From an uncultured Clostridia bacterium (lineage in GTDB: Bacteria; Bacillota; Clostridia; Oscillospirales; Ruminococcaceae), in NCBI GenBank assembly GCA_947624425.1, contig CANQKG010000005.1, forward strand, positions 1 to 22,000: a stretch of DNA of 22,000 bases, in the 5' to 3' direction. Made by a program: the position numbers and the translations under genes. The notes under the pieces are model-generated. The model had not been told where the DNA came from. It was given only the letters and a program-made list of their open reading frames with translations, and did not search any database. Shown one piece after another: positions 7,058-14,136 of this stretch. Numbering within the stretch: position 1 is the first letter of the stretch; each line of letters starts with the position of its first letter.

Positions 7058-8203
7058 TCACGATTTTTCGAGCGCCGCCGCACGCTGTCTGGTCAGCTCT
7101 GCCTGAGCGGTCTGCAAATCGTCCTGCAAATTGATATACTGCCACTCGATCTCCGGCTCGGCCGTCATGCCAAGCGTGCGGAGATAGTACCGGCAGACCT
7201 TCTCGATGACCGGCGTGAGCAGTCTGCGGTAATAGGACAATTCGCTTGTCAGAATATCCGACTGCTGCTGGCTCATCCGCTCGGTGGTGGACCAGGAAAG
7301 ACCCAGCAGAAACGGCGGGATCCCCAGCTTCGCCACGATCTGCTCGAGCATCTGCTGTGCGGGGATCTCGATATCCATCAGTTTGCTGTCCGCGCCGATT
7401 GCCTGAATCCGCACATCGCCCACTGCCACAAAGTCGCGCAGCTCCCCGTTGCGGGCGGCACGCATTCCCTGCGACCACTCGTCCGCCAGCAAGGTGGCGC
7501 GCTCCTTGGCATAGGCGCGGTCGGTGGCGTCGCTGCCCGGGTGATAGGTCACGGCGTACCGCAGGTTCCCGATCCGCTCGAAGTTCTGCTCGGTCGCCCG
7601 GAAAATGGTCAGCAGCACCCGGCTGACAAAGGGCAGGGATTGCAGAATCGACCGCCCCCAAAGCTCACCCGCAGGCGGAAGCAAAGCGGTAAAGCTGACC
7701 CGCTCGGGATGGGGAAGAGGTCGGGACATACCCGTGCCGTCCGCCACCCGAATGACCGCCTCCATGGGGGTCGCACCCTGCACGACGTCCAGATCGTGCA
7801 GCGAGGCGTTATACAGCCCCGCGACCTGCCGCCCGTCGGGCGTGGTGACGATCTCCCCTACCGCGTTGCCGTAGGTGAGCAGGTTGTCGAGATAGGTGGA
7901 GATAAATGCCTCCAGACCCACTTCACTGCTCCCGACCGGCACCTGACGGGTAAACCGTGTCAGCGCGCGCTCGGCTGCGGGATCAGACGAATGAACCGAA
8001 AAATTGCCGGTGAGCCGGACGATCTTCCCGATCGCCGCGTCGATCATCGGCACCGATTCCCGCAAAGCCTCATACAGGTGCAGCGCGCCGTGCGCCGTGG
8101 GAAACTGTCCCGCCAGCCCGGCAAGCGGATCGTCTGCTCTGCCGGTCTGCACCGTCACCGCGGCGTCCGGCTTCTCTTTTTGTTTTTTCTCAAACAGGCG
8201 CAA
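7058..8203 (-). CDS. Phage portal protein
   Basis: This 381-residue protein forms the ring through which DNA enters the capsid. Portal features in order are ESVPMIDAAIGKIVRLTGN, a wing segment LDNLLTYGNAVGEIV with DDLD-like strands, LPPAGELWGRSILQSLPFV, QNFERIGN, and the stem-helix region KLGIPPFLLGLSWSTTERMS...LTPVIEKVCRYYL. The length is at the short end of the HK97-like portal family. The start is a TTG at 8203, because an in-frame TGA lies just upstream and AAAGGAG is about ten bases away. It lies 25 bases after the large terminase gene. Confidence 0.88.
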   Translation of the reverse strand: MRLFEKKQKEKPDAAVTVQTGRADDPLAGLAGQFPTAHGALHLYEALRESVPMIDAAIGKIVRLTGNFSVHSSDPAAERALTRFTRQVPVGSSEVGLEAFISTYLDNLLTYGNAVGEIVTTPDGRQVAGLYNASLHDLDVVQGATPMEAVIRVADGTGMSRPLPHPERVSFTALLPPAGELWGRSILQSLPFVSRVLLTIFRATEQNFERIGNLRYAVTYHPGSDATDRAYAKERATLLADEWSQGMRAARNGELRDFVAVGDVRIQAIGADSKLMDIEIPAQQMLEQIVAKLGIPPFLLGLSWSTTERMSQQQSDILTSELSYYRRLLTPVIEKVCRYYLRTLGMTAEPEIEWQYINLQDDLQTAQAELTRQRAAALEKS

Positions 8204-8228
8204 CCGCCGTCAACTCCTTTCTCCTCTC

Positions 8229-9485
8229 TCACCGCCGTGCGACCGTCCCGACGAAAAACGGCTCCTCCGGCGTGAGAATGGTGGACACAAAATACCGCAG
8301 ATCGTCCATGGCATGGTCGTTCTGCTTTTTCGGCTTATCGCAGCCCGCTTTCTCGTCCCAGACATACTGCCCGAACTCCCGCAGAATATCGGTGCAGCCG
8401 CTGTGAAAGGAAAGCTTTCCCGCCCGCAGGGCGTCGCTCACCCGCCGGATGCCGTCGGTGACGTCGTTCTTCGCGGGAATGACCCGGAACCGCCCGTGCC
8501 GCCGGATCGCGGTGAGAAAGCTGGCGGCGGAAGGATCGACCACCACCGCCTCGATCTCGCACCCACCCGCCAGCCGTTCGAGCGCCAGATAATACTCCTC
8601 GTCGGTGAGCTGTCGGCCGGTCTGCCGCGCATCGTGATAATACTCCCGCAGACAAAGCCATCTGCCGTCGCCCAGCGCGCCCCACAGCCCCATTGAAGTA
8701 GGATTGAGGGTGCCGTAGTCGCAGGAGATCACATACCGGCTGCAATGAGCGGGAAGGTCGTCGGTGACATGGCGGCGCGGGTCGAACATCGGGTAAACCG
8801 CGCCCGCAGCCGCCGTCCACTCCCCCAGAATGAACCGGCGGTAGAAGCTCCCCTCGTAAAGCGAGCGATACCGCGCTTTGATCTCGGGCGTAAGGGAAGG
8901 ATTATCCTCCATGGTGAAATGGAGGTAGCAGGCGTTTTTCTGTTCCGCCTGCAAAATCCAGCCGCGATAAAACCAGTGAAAGGGATGCTCCGGATTGCAG
9001 TTGAACCAGAACCGTGAGCCGGATACCGAGCATCGGGCGATCGCCTGCTCCACAAAGGAACGCGGCATCAGTGCCGTTTCGTCAAACAGCACGCCTGCCA
9101 GCGTGACCCCCTGGATCAGCGCGGCAGAGCCTTCGTCCCGTCCGCCGAACAGGTAGAACCGGTTGGTCGTCCGTCCGCGGGTGACGGTGACGATCCCTCG
9201 CGATACCTTATCGGTGCAGGAAAAGCCCAGTGCGGCGGCGTGTGCCAGCAGCGGCGTGACCAGATTGCGCCGCAGGGCGGTCACGGTTTTGCCGCAGAGG
9301 GCAAAATCGGCGTCCGAAAAGCTGCTCATCGCCCAGATGAGGAAGCCCAGCGACATCGAAAGGGTCTTGCCGCTTCGCACCGCGCCGTCGCAGATGATGG
9401 CGTCCCGGCTGTGATAGGGACTGCCCGGGCACCACCAGCTCATGGCGGTCAGCTGCTTTTTGGAGAAGGCGGCAAACGGGGTCAA
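8229..9485 (-). CDS. terL: Terminase large subunit (packaging ATPase/nuclease)
   Basis: This 418-residue motor protein cuts and pumps DNA into the prohead. Walker A is GAVRSGKT (residues 34-41), and Walker B is LAGVLFDE with Asp135-Glu136. The C-terminal nuclease domain has candidate metal ligands in SCDYGTLNPTS near residue 250, VVVDPSAASF near 318 and HAMDDLRYF near 395. Both enzymatic halves therefore look intact. The likely start is the TTG at 9485, which overlaps the TGA of the small-subunit gene; the FSKKQ-WWCP residues it includes are typical of the family's N-terminus. A later ATG at residue 15 would remove part of it. Confidence 0.93.
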   Translation of the reverse strand: MTPFAAFSKKQLTAMSWWCPGSPYHSRDAIICDGAVRSGKTLSMSLGFLIWAMSSFSDADFALCGKTVTALRRNLVTPLLAHAAALGFSCTDKVSRGIVTVTRGRTTNRFYLFGGRDEGSAALIQGVTLAGVLFDETALMPRSFVEQAIARCSVSGSRFWFNCNPEHPFHWFYRGWILQAEQKNACYLHFTMEDNPSLTPEIKARYRSLYEGSFYRRFILGEWTAAAGAVYPMFDPRRHVTDDLPAHCSRYVISCDYGTLNPTSMGLWGALGDGRWLCLREYYHDARQTGRQLTDEEYYLALERLAGGCEIEAVVVDPSAASFLTAIRRHGRFRVIPAKNDVTDGIRRVSDALRAGKLSFHSGCTDILREFGQYVWDEKAGCDKPKKQNDHAMDDLRYFVSTILTPEEPFFVGTVARR

Positions 9486-9967
9486 GGCGTATCGCCCAGC
9501 ACAGCCGCCGAGCGGTTGAGCGCGTCAAGAAAGCCGTTATCCTCATGGGAGGCAAACCGCTCTGATAACGCTGCCAGCTCGCTTAACGCCGAAACGCGGT
9601 CGCAAAGCCGTATATCCAGCACGCCGTCCTTACCGTGCCGGATCTCGGTCACTGCGAACAGGTCGAGCCGGTCGATGAACGCCTCGGTCCTCTCTTCCGG
9701 GCGGGAGACCGCCAGCTTCACGGCGTCCCCCGCGCCCGCAAAGGCAAGGCGGCAAAGCCCCGCTGCCGCAAGCCGTCCGTAATCGGGCGGCGCGGCAAGA
9801 CTGAGCCGCTGCAGCTCGGCGTTCACCCCTGCCTCTGCAAGAAGCCGCACCCCGATCCGCATCGCCCGTTCGGGCGGATAGCCCGCCCGCACCGCCGCCT
9901 CCCTTGGATCGCAAAGCCGGTGGTAGAACAGGCAAAACAGCCGCTTTTTCTCCGATAATTCTTCCAT
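9482..9967 (-). CDS. Terminase small subunit, putative
   Basis: This 161-residue protein is the first gene of the cassette. Its N-terminus, LSEKKRLFCLFYHRLCDPREAAVRAGYPPERAMRIGVRLL, has the helix-turn-helix plus helix arrangement of Terminase_2-type small subunits, which recognise the packaging site. A KLAVSRPEERTEAFIDRLDLFAVTEI middle and a helical oligomerisation-like end follow. GAAAGGAG precedes the ATG. The stop overlaps the terL start by four bases. The adjacent terL supports the role. The packaging site is not identifiable. Confidence 0.82.
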   Translation of the reverse strand: MEELSEKKRLFCLFYHRLCDPREAAVRAGYPPERAMRIGVRLLAEAGVNAELQRLSLAAPPDYGRLAAAGLCRLAFAGAGDAVKLAVSRPEERTEAFIDRLDLFAVTEIRHGKDGVLDIRLCDRVSALSELAALSERFASHEDNGFLDALNRSAAVLGDTP

Positions 9968-10192
9968 GCCGAAACACTCCTTTCACTAAAGCGCCCCGTT
10001 TTCCCCTTTGTTTCACCCCTGATGCAACACTCCGCAAAAGTTTACAATTTCTTCATTTTTTAGTACGCTCTTGTGGCTTAGCGAGGGTATCGGGCTTTCC
10101 GCCCGGAGCCAAATGCGGTGTGGTGATAAAGCTGTATTGACAACCGATTATGGTAAGGCGATATGTCGAATTTTGCCTGAAGTGAAGTAAGT

Positions 10193-10360
10193 GCTTTTGA
10201 ATCCCTCCACCGCGCAAGGCGCGGTCCCCCGCCTCTTGCGGTTCCCAATTTTGCTTATGCTCGCGGTAACGCTCGCGCAAAATTGACCGCGGCGCCATTC
10301 CCGCCTCGCTGTTTCGCCCGCCGGGCGCGCTTCGGCGGCAAAGCCCTTTAACAAGGGAGG
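10193..10360 (-). repeat. Long-form interspersed repeat, about 168 bp (copy B)
   Basis: Read on the minus strand it matches copy A (1099-1268) almost end to end, from CCTCCCTTGT to GGAGGGATTCAAAAGC. The differences are clustered in a few places. The terminal hairpin is ACCGCGC-CTT-GCGCGGT instead of ACCATGC-GTTA-GCATGGT, so both arms differ while pairing is kept. The two copies are inverted relative to each other and enclose about 9 kb. Confidence 0.88.
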
Positions 10361-10394
10361 TCTTGACAAAAACGGCGGCTTTATGCGGAAATTC

Positions 10395-10417
10395 ACAAGG
10401 GAGGTCTTGACAAAGAC
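10395..10417 (+). repeat. Isolated 23-base repeat tail
   Basis: ACAAGGGAGGTCTTGACAAAGAC here is identical to 987-1009 and differs by one base from 10351-10373, where it forms the outer edge of copy B. Next to copy B it makes a near-tandem pair with 21 bases between. It marks a recurring flank of this repeat family. Confidence 0.75.
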
Positions 10418-10541
10418 AAAAGCATAGCGGTTGGAAATGGGATAGGTGAAAACAAGAAAATCTTCCGACGGCTCGTACGGTGAAATCTTCCGTCAACATA
10501 CTTTGCTGAAATTTTTATCAAAGCTTGCTTGTTCGCCAGTG

Positions 10542-10591
10542 CCTCCCTTGTCAAAGGGAGGGGGACCATGCGCAGCATGGTGGTGGGATTC
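10542..10591 (+). repeat. Short-form double-hairpin repeat (copy D)
   Basis: CCTCCCTT-GTCA-AAGGGAGG (10542-10561) is followed by GGGACC and the hairpin ACCATGC-GCA-GCATGGT (10565-10581), then GGTGGGATTC. It is the inverted counterpart of copy C at 951-996. It lies about 55 bases upstream of the atpC promoter and is unlikely to encode protein. Confidence 0.8.
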
Positions 10592-10645
10592 ATTGCGGTT
10601 CCCGACGTCGGCTGCGGCGCCGCCCTTGTCCCTTCGAAGCGCAGC

Positions 10646-10674
10646 TTGACTTTCTTTCCTTCTTATGCCATAAT
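10646..10674 (+). promoter_or_regulatory. Probable atpC-comEC promoter
   Basis: TTGACT (10646-10651) and CATAAT (10669-10674) are separated by 17 bases, close to the sigma-A consensus. Transcription would start near 10681, just before the AAAAGGAGGTG ribosome site of atpC. The spacer is T-rich compared with the GC-rich surroundings. Confidence 0.75.
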
Positions 10675-10699
10675 AAACACAAAAGGAGGTGCAGACCCG

Positions 10700-11104
10700 A
10701 TGGCAAACATCCATGTGAGCATCGTCACGGCGGACGATACCCTCTTTGAGGGGGAGGCCCGTCAGATAGTGGTTCGTACCACCGAGGGAGACGTGGGACT
10801 GATGCACGGACACATTCCCTATGTGGCGGCTCTGGGAATCGGGCCTCTGACCCTCATCCTGCCCGACGGCGAGCGGAAAGAAGGCGCCATCGCGCACGGG
10901 ATCGTGCAGGCCGACCGGGAATCGGTCTCGGTTCTGGCGCACTCCTGCGAATGGGCGAACGAGATCGATTTGACCCGCGCCGAACGCGCCAAAGCCCGGG
11001 CGGAGGCGGCGCTGAACGCCGCCGCGAACCGCATCGAGATGGATCGGGCGGAGATCAAGCTGAAACGGGCGCTGGTGCGGCTTCAGATCGGCGGCCGTCA
11101 ATGA
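10700..11104 (+). CDS. atpC: F-type ATP synthase epsilon subunit
   Basis: This 134-residue protein is the rotor-stalk epsilon subunit that couples F1 to Fo and restrains ATP hydrolysis. The N-terminal beta sandwich (about 1-85) includes IHVSIVTADDTLFEGEA and DVGLMHGHIPYVAALGIGPL, matching the family's GHxP signature. The C-terminal helical hairpin starts at RAERAKARAEAALNAA. Length is normal. The ATG at 10700 has a near-perfect AAAGGAGGTG. atpC normally ends the atp operon after atpD; here no other atp gene is nearby and it has its own promoter. Its stop overlaps the comEC start (ATGA). Confidence 0.94.
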   Translation: MANIHVSIVTADDTLFEGEARQIVVRTTEGDVGLMHGHIPYVAALGIGPLTLILPDGERKEGAIAHGIVQADRESVSVLAHSCEWANEIDLTRAERAKARAEAALNAAANRIEMDRAEIKLKRALVRLQIGGRQ

Positions 11105-13080
11105 GACCCCGCTTTCTCGCGCGGGGCGGCGCGGTCGTCCTTGTCACCATGATGGTCGGCTGCCTTATCCCCTTTGCATATCTGTTAGGCGGAGCGGTAC
11201 TGCTTCTTGCCCTTTGGTTTTTCCTGCGTCTGTTCGGCAGGGATCGGGGGCGGCTGTGCCGCGCCGCTTTTCTTTTGGCGGCGGCGGTCTTCCTGCTGCT
11301 GGCAGGCTACCGCCTGTTCGTCCGTGCGCCTGCCGAGGCTCTGGCGGGGGAGTCCTTGCGGATCACCGCCAAGGTGGAAAGCAGCCGCAAGACCGAGTAC
11401 GGGTGCAGCAGCCTGCTGCGGGTCACCGCCATCCGCTCGGAGAGGGGCGAGCCTATCACGCCGCCGCCTTTGCTTCATCTGACCGGTTATTATAACGGTG
11501 AGCCGCTCCCGCTCGGCAGCCGGATCGAAAGCGAGGTCATACCGAAAGCCACGGTGGCGCCGGGCTTTTCCTACACGGCGGCGTTCCACGCCTTTCTGAC
11601 CGGCTCGCTGAGCGAGCTCTCGGTGCTGTCGGGCGGAAACGGCGCGGACGCGCTGCGGGAAAGGATCCACACGGCCTTTACCGAAAAGCTCACGCCCGAC
11701 GCTGCGGCTCTCATGGACAGTATGCTGCTCGGCGACCGCGGCGGACTTCCCGACCGGCTGATCGACGTCTTTCGGAAAACGGGGCTGCTGCACTTGTTGG
11801 CGCTGTCGGGACTTCACCTCTCCCTTGTGGCCGCGCTTTTCACCGCATTCTGCCGGATCCTCTCGATCCCGCGGAAGGTGCGGATCGCGCTGACGCCGGC
11901 GGCCGCCTTTTTCTTTCTCTTCATGACCGGTGCGCAGGTCTCGATGCGCCGCGCCATTGCGATGATGATGTTTGCCGCCGTCGCCGCGCTCTGCGGGCGG
12001 AAAAGCGACAGTCTGGAAAGCCTCGGCTTTTCGGTGATTGCCCTCTGCCTGACCGAGCCGTATCTGGTGTGGCACCCGGGATTTCTGGGGTCGGTATGCT
12101 CCACCTACGGCGTGGTTTATCTCTCGCCGCAGCTGACCCGGTACCTCTGCGGCGTCTTTTCCTGCCGAAAGCGGTGGTCGCGGAAGCTGATCGAGGCGGC
12201 CGCGGTGGCGGGAACGGCATGGTTCTCCTCCCTGCCGGTGGCTGCGGCGGCGTTTGACGAGATCTCGCTGGTCGGCGCGGCGGTCTCCCTGCTGCTGATC
12301 CCGCTTTTCACCCTGACCATGACCTTCGGCTTCCTGACCGGCTGTCTTTGCTTCCTCCCGCAGGATCTGATCGGCGTTCTGTTCGGGCGGCTCTGCTCCC
12401 TGACCGCAGGTGCGGCGACGGCGATCCTCCGGCTGATCGCCCGCTTCCCCTTCCTTTCGGTGCAGATGCGTTCTCCCGGCGTTCGGCTGACCGTGTTGGC
12501 GACCGTCTGCTGGGTCGCCCTTGCCCTGCATATCCGTTTCCCGCTCAGGCGGGTCTTTGCCGGAGCAGGCGCGGCGGTTTTTCTCGCCGTCGGATTTTTC
12601 ACCGCTTCGCTTCGGCAAAGCGGCGCCACCGTAACGGTGTTCTCCCGTGCGGGCGAGAAATTCGCGGCAGTGGAGACCGACGCCGCGGTTTTCCTCCTGA
12701 TCGCGGGCAGTCCCGACCGGATCGGGCTGGACGCCGCCGCATGGATGGCAAAACAGCCGGGAAGCGTGGATGTACTCTGCCTGCTCACACCCGAGCTGGG
12801 GCTTTCTCCCGGCGCCGATACCGCCCGCCGCCTGCTGCTGCCGGGCGTTGATTCGGCGGAGGTGACGTGGACGGATACCGGCTGTATCCTCAACCTGCCG
12901 GAAGGGCGGCTTTATTTCGGCGAACCGTCGGACGGGACCGATCCGGAGGTCACCCGCATCTATTTGAAAAAAATACCGGTTTACGCTGGTCAGAACACGG
13001 TAAAGTGTGATATAATAAAAGGTACTTATGGCATGGAAACGGTTTACGGCAAGGAGGCCGTTTTCCGGCTGGACGGCTGA
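11101..13080 (+). CDS. comEC: ComEC/Rec2-type DNA-uptake channel protein
   Basis: This 659-residue polytopic membrane protein is related to ComEC, which carries transforming DNA across the membrane. Two or three N-terminal membrane segments (about 10-70) lead into an OB-like soluble region (about 80-180, LRITAKVESS...LHLTGYYNGEPLPLG). The competence domain has the LLALSGLHLSLVAALF signature near residue 235 and several membrane helices up to about 500. The C-terminal part after about 530 lies where the metallo-beta-lactamase domain is expected, but the DVGQGD and HxHxDH motifs are absent. It is coupled to atpC by a 4-base overlap. The role in uptake is from family knowledge. The catalytic tail appears lost. 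Confidence 0.9.
   Translation: MRPRFLARGGAVVLVTMMVGCLIPFAYLLGGAVLLLALWFFLRLFGRDRGRLCRAAFLLAAAVFLLLAGYRLFVRAPAEALAGESLRITAKVESSRKTEYGCSSLLRVTAIRSERGEPITPPPLLHLTGYYNGEPLPLGSRIESEVIPKATVAPGFSYTAAFHAFLTGSLSELSVLSGGNGADALRERIHTAFTEKLTPDAAALMDSMLLGDRGGLPDRLIDVFRKTGLLHLLALSGLHLSLVAALFTAFCRILSIPRKVRIALTPAAAFFFLFMTGAQVSMRRAIAMMMFAAVAALCGRKSDSLESLGFSVIALCLTEPYLVWHPGFLGSVCSTYGVVYLSPQLTRYLCGVFSCRKRWSRKLIEAAAVAGTAWFSSLPVAAAAFDEISLVGAAVSLLLIPLFTLTMTFGFLTGCLCFLPQDLIGVLFGRLCSLTAGAATAILRLIARFPFLSVQMRSPGVRLTVLATVCWVALALHIRFPLRRVFAGAGAAVFLAVGFFTASLRQSGATVTVFSRAGEKFAAVETDAAVFLLIAGSPDRIGLDAAAWMAKQPGSVDVLCLLTPELGLSPGADTARRLLLPGVDSAEVTWTDTGCILNLPEGRLYFGEPSDGTDPEVTRIYLKKIPVYAGQNTVKCDIIKGTYGMETVYGKEAVFRLDG
12987..13016 (+). 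promoter_or_regulatory. Probable internal promoter for holA and downstream genes
   Basis: Inside the 3' end of comEC, TGGTCA (12987-12992), an 18-base spacer, and TATAAT (13011-13016) with an extended TG element (TGATATAAT) form a good promoter in a locally AT-rich patch. Transcription would begin near 13023, about 70 bases before the holA start. Confidence 0.6.
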
Positions 13081-13092
13081 GGGGGGATCACG

Positions 13093-14136
13093 GTGCCGGT
13101 TTATACCGAGCAGGAGCTGCGGCGCAGGCTCAAAAAAGGGGAGTATGCCTCTTTCTATCTGCTGACCGGTTCGGAGGACTACCTGCGGGACGGATACGAA
13201 AAGCAGATTGCCGAAAGGCTTTTCCCCGCCGGAGAGGATCCGTTCAACCTCCGCCGGTTCGATATGGACAAAACCGACCCCGATGAGGCGGTCGAGGCAA
13301 TGGTGACGCTGCCGCTGATGGCTGACCGGAAGCTGGTGATCCTCCACGGCCTGCGTCCCGAAAAGCTGGGCGAGGGGCAGTACCGCCTGCTTTTTGATAC
13401 CTTATCCGACCTGCCGCCGACCACGGTGGTAATCTGCAGCATACCCGACACGGGGAAACGGGGCAAAAAAACCGCGTCCCTTTGCCGGCTGGCGGAAAAA
13501 ACGGGCGCGCTTTTGGAATTGCAGCCCCGCAGCCGGAACGAGCTTCACCGTATGCTGCAAAAAAAGGCGGAAACGGCGGGCGTTTTGATGGACGGCGCGG
13601 CCTGCGATGCGCTTTTGAACGGACGGGGCGCCGCCCTTTTGGAGCTGCAGCCCGAGATGGAAAAGCTGATCGCGGCGGCGGGGGAAGGCGGCCGGATCAC
13701 GGCGGAGCTGGTCGACACGCTGGTGACGCCCGATATCAGCGCCTCCTCCTTTGACATTGCCAAAAAACTGCTGGCAGGAAAGACCGACGCGGCGCTTCAT
13801 ATCCTCACCGACCTGCTTTCCGAAAAAACCTACCGGGACAAGCCGGAGCTTTTGTTCGGCGCCGTTTCGGCCTCCTTTCTCGATCTCTACCGTGCAAAAT
13901 GCGGGCTGAACGACGGCGTGCGGTTCGAGGAGCTGGCGCCCGCCTTCGGCTACAAGGGGCGGGAGTTTGCCCTCCGCCGCGCCTACGGGCAGGCGGCAAG
14001 ATACGAGATCGATTCGCTGCGCCGGATCCTTTCCCTTTTGTCCGACGCGGATATCCGTCTCAAATCGGGCGGCGACAAAACGGTGATCCTCCAGCGGCTG
14101 TTAGTCGAGATCGCCGCCGCCATATCCGCCCGATGA
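13093..14136 (+). CDS. holA: DNA polymerase III delta subunit
   Basis: This 347-residue clamp-loader subunit opens the beta sliding clamp during replication. The N-terminal AAA+-like domain starts YASFYLLTGSEDYLRDGYEKQI and includes FDMDKTDPDEAVEAMVTLPLMADRKLVIL. The middle domain has LELQPEMEKL, and the C-terminal helical collar has SASSFDIAKKLLAGKTDAAL and GYKGREFALRRAY, all typical of HolA. There is no Walker A lysine motif, as expected for delta. It starts with GTG at 13093 after GGGGGGATCAC. The stop overlaps the next start (ATGA). The size is usual. Confidence 0.94.
   Translation: MPVYTEQELRRRLKKGEYASFYLLTGSEDYLRDGYEKQIAERLFPAGEDPFNLRRFDMDKTDPDEAVEAMVTLPLMADRKLVILHGLRPEKLGEGQYRLLFDTLSDLPPTTVVICSIPDTGKRGKKTASLCRLAEKTGALLELQPRSRNELHRMLQKKAETAGVLMDGAACDALLNGRGAALLELQPEMEKLIAAAGEGGRITAELVDTLVTPDISASSFDIAKKLLAGKTDAALHILTDLLSEKTYRDKPELLFGAVSASFLDLYRAKCGLNDGVRFEELAPAFGYKGREFALRRAYGQAARYEIDSLRRILSLLSDADIRLKSGGDKTVILQRLLVEIAAAISAR

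Larger units (their letters stand above)
2191..9967 (-). mobile_element. Compact phage capsid and DNA-packaging cassette (remnant or domesticated prophage)
   Basis: Ten genes on one strand follow the order of the head module of tailed phages: terminase subunits, portal, protease, capsid, connectors, small tail-like proteins, hub. Spacing is 0-25 bases with several 4-base overlaps, and every frame is open. Integrase, repressor, replication, tape-measure, tail fibre, holin and lysin genes are all absent on both sides. ireB is directly downstream. Only a repeat-bearing intergenic stretch and then atpC lie upstream. GC content and codon use look like the host genes, which suggests long residence. 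No attachment-site duplication was recognised. Confidence 0.85.
9968..10699. other. Divergent intergenic region between the phage cassette and atpC
   Basis: I see no convincing gene in these 732 bases. The long-form repeat B (10193-10360), a partial repeat at 10395-10417, the short-form repeat D (10542-10591) and the atpC promoter occupy most of it. The part next to the phage cassette (10020-10100) is AT-rich and may hold the cassette promoter on the minus strand, but no strong -10/-35 pair was found. An AAATCTTCCG direct repeat occurs twice around 10457-10495. Confidence 0.7.

Noticed and set aside
10137..10165. TTGACA with a possible -10 17 bases downstream, pointing into repeat B
   Set aside because: The -10 candidate GATATG matches the consensus poorly and no gene follows.
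10193..10360. Repeats A and B as terminal inverted repeats of a transposon carrying the phage genes
   Set aside because: No transposase lies between them, no target-site duplication was seen, and related short copies occur outside the pair. They are better explained as dispersed repeats.
10346..10420. Near-tandem ACAAGGGAGGTCTTGACAAA units as a possible CRISPR array or attachment site
   Set aside because: There are only two units here and single units at 893 and 987. The spacing is irregular and the units are edges of the hairpin repeat family.
10053..10499. Minus-strand frame of about 148 codons through repeat B
   Set aside because: It contains the translated repeat plus unrelated flanks and does not correspond to a known protein. 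The repeat copies show hairpin-preserving, not codon-preserving, change.
11185..13347. Very long minus-strand open frame of about 720 codons opposite comEC
   Set aside because: It is antisense to comEC and part of holA. Its composition (rich in Arg, Gln, Gly) is that of a GC-rich shadow frame, while the plus-strand proteins carry clear family motifs.
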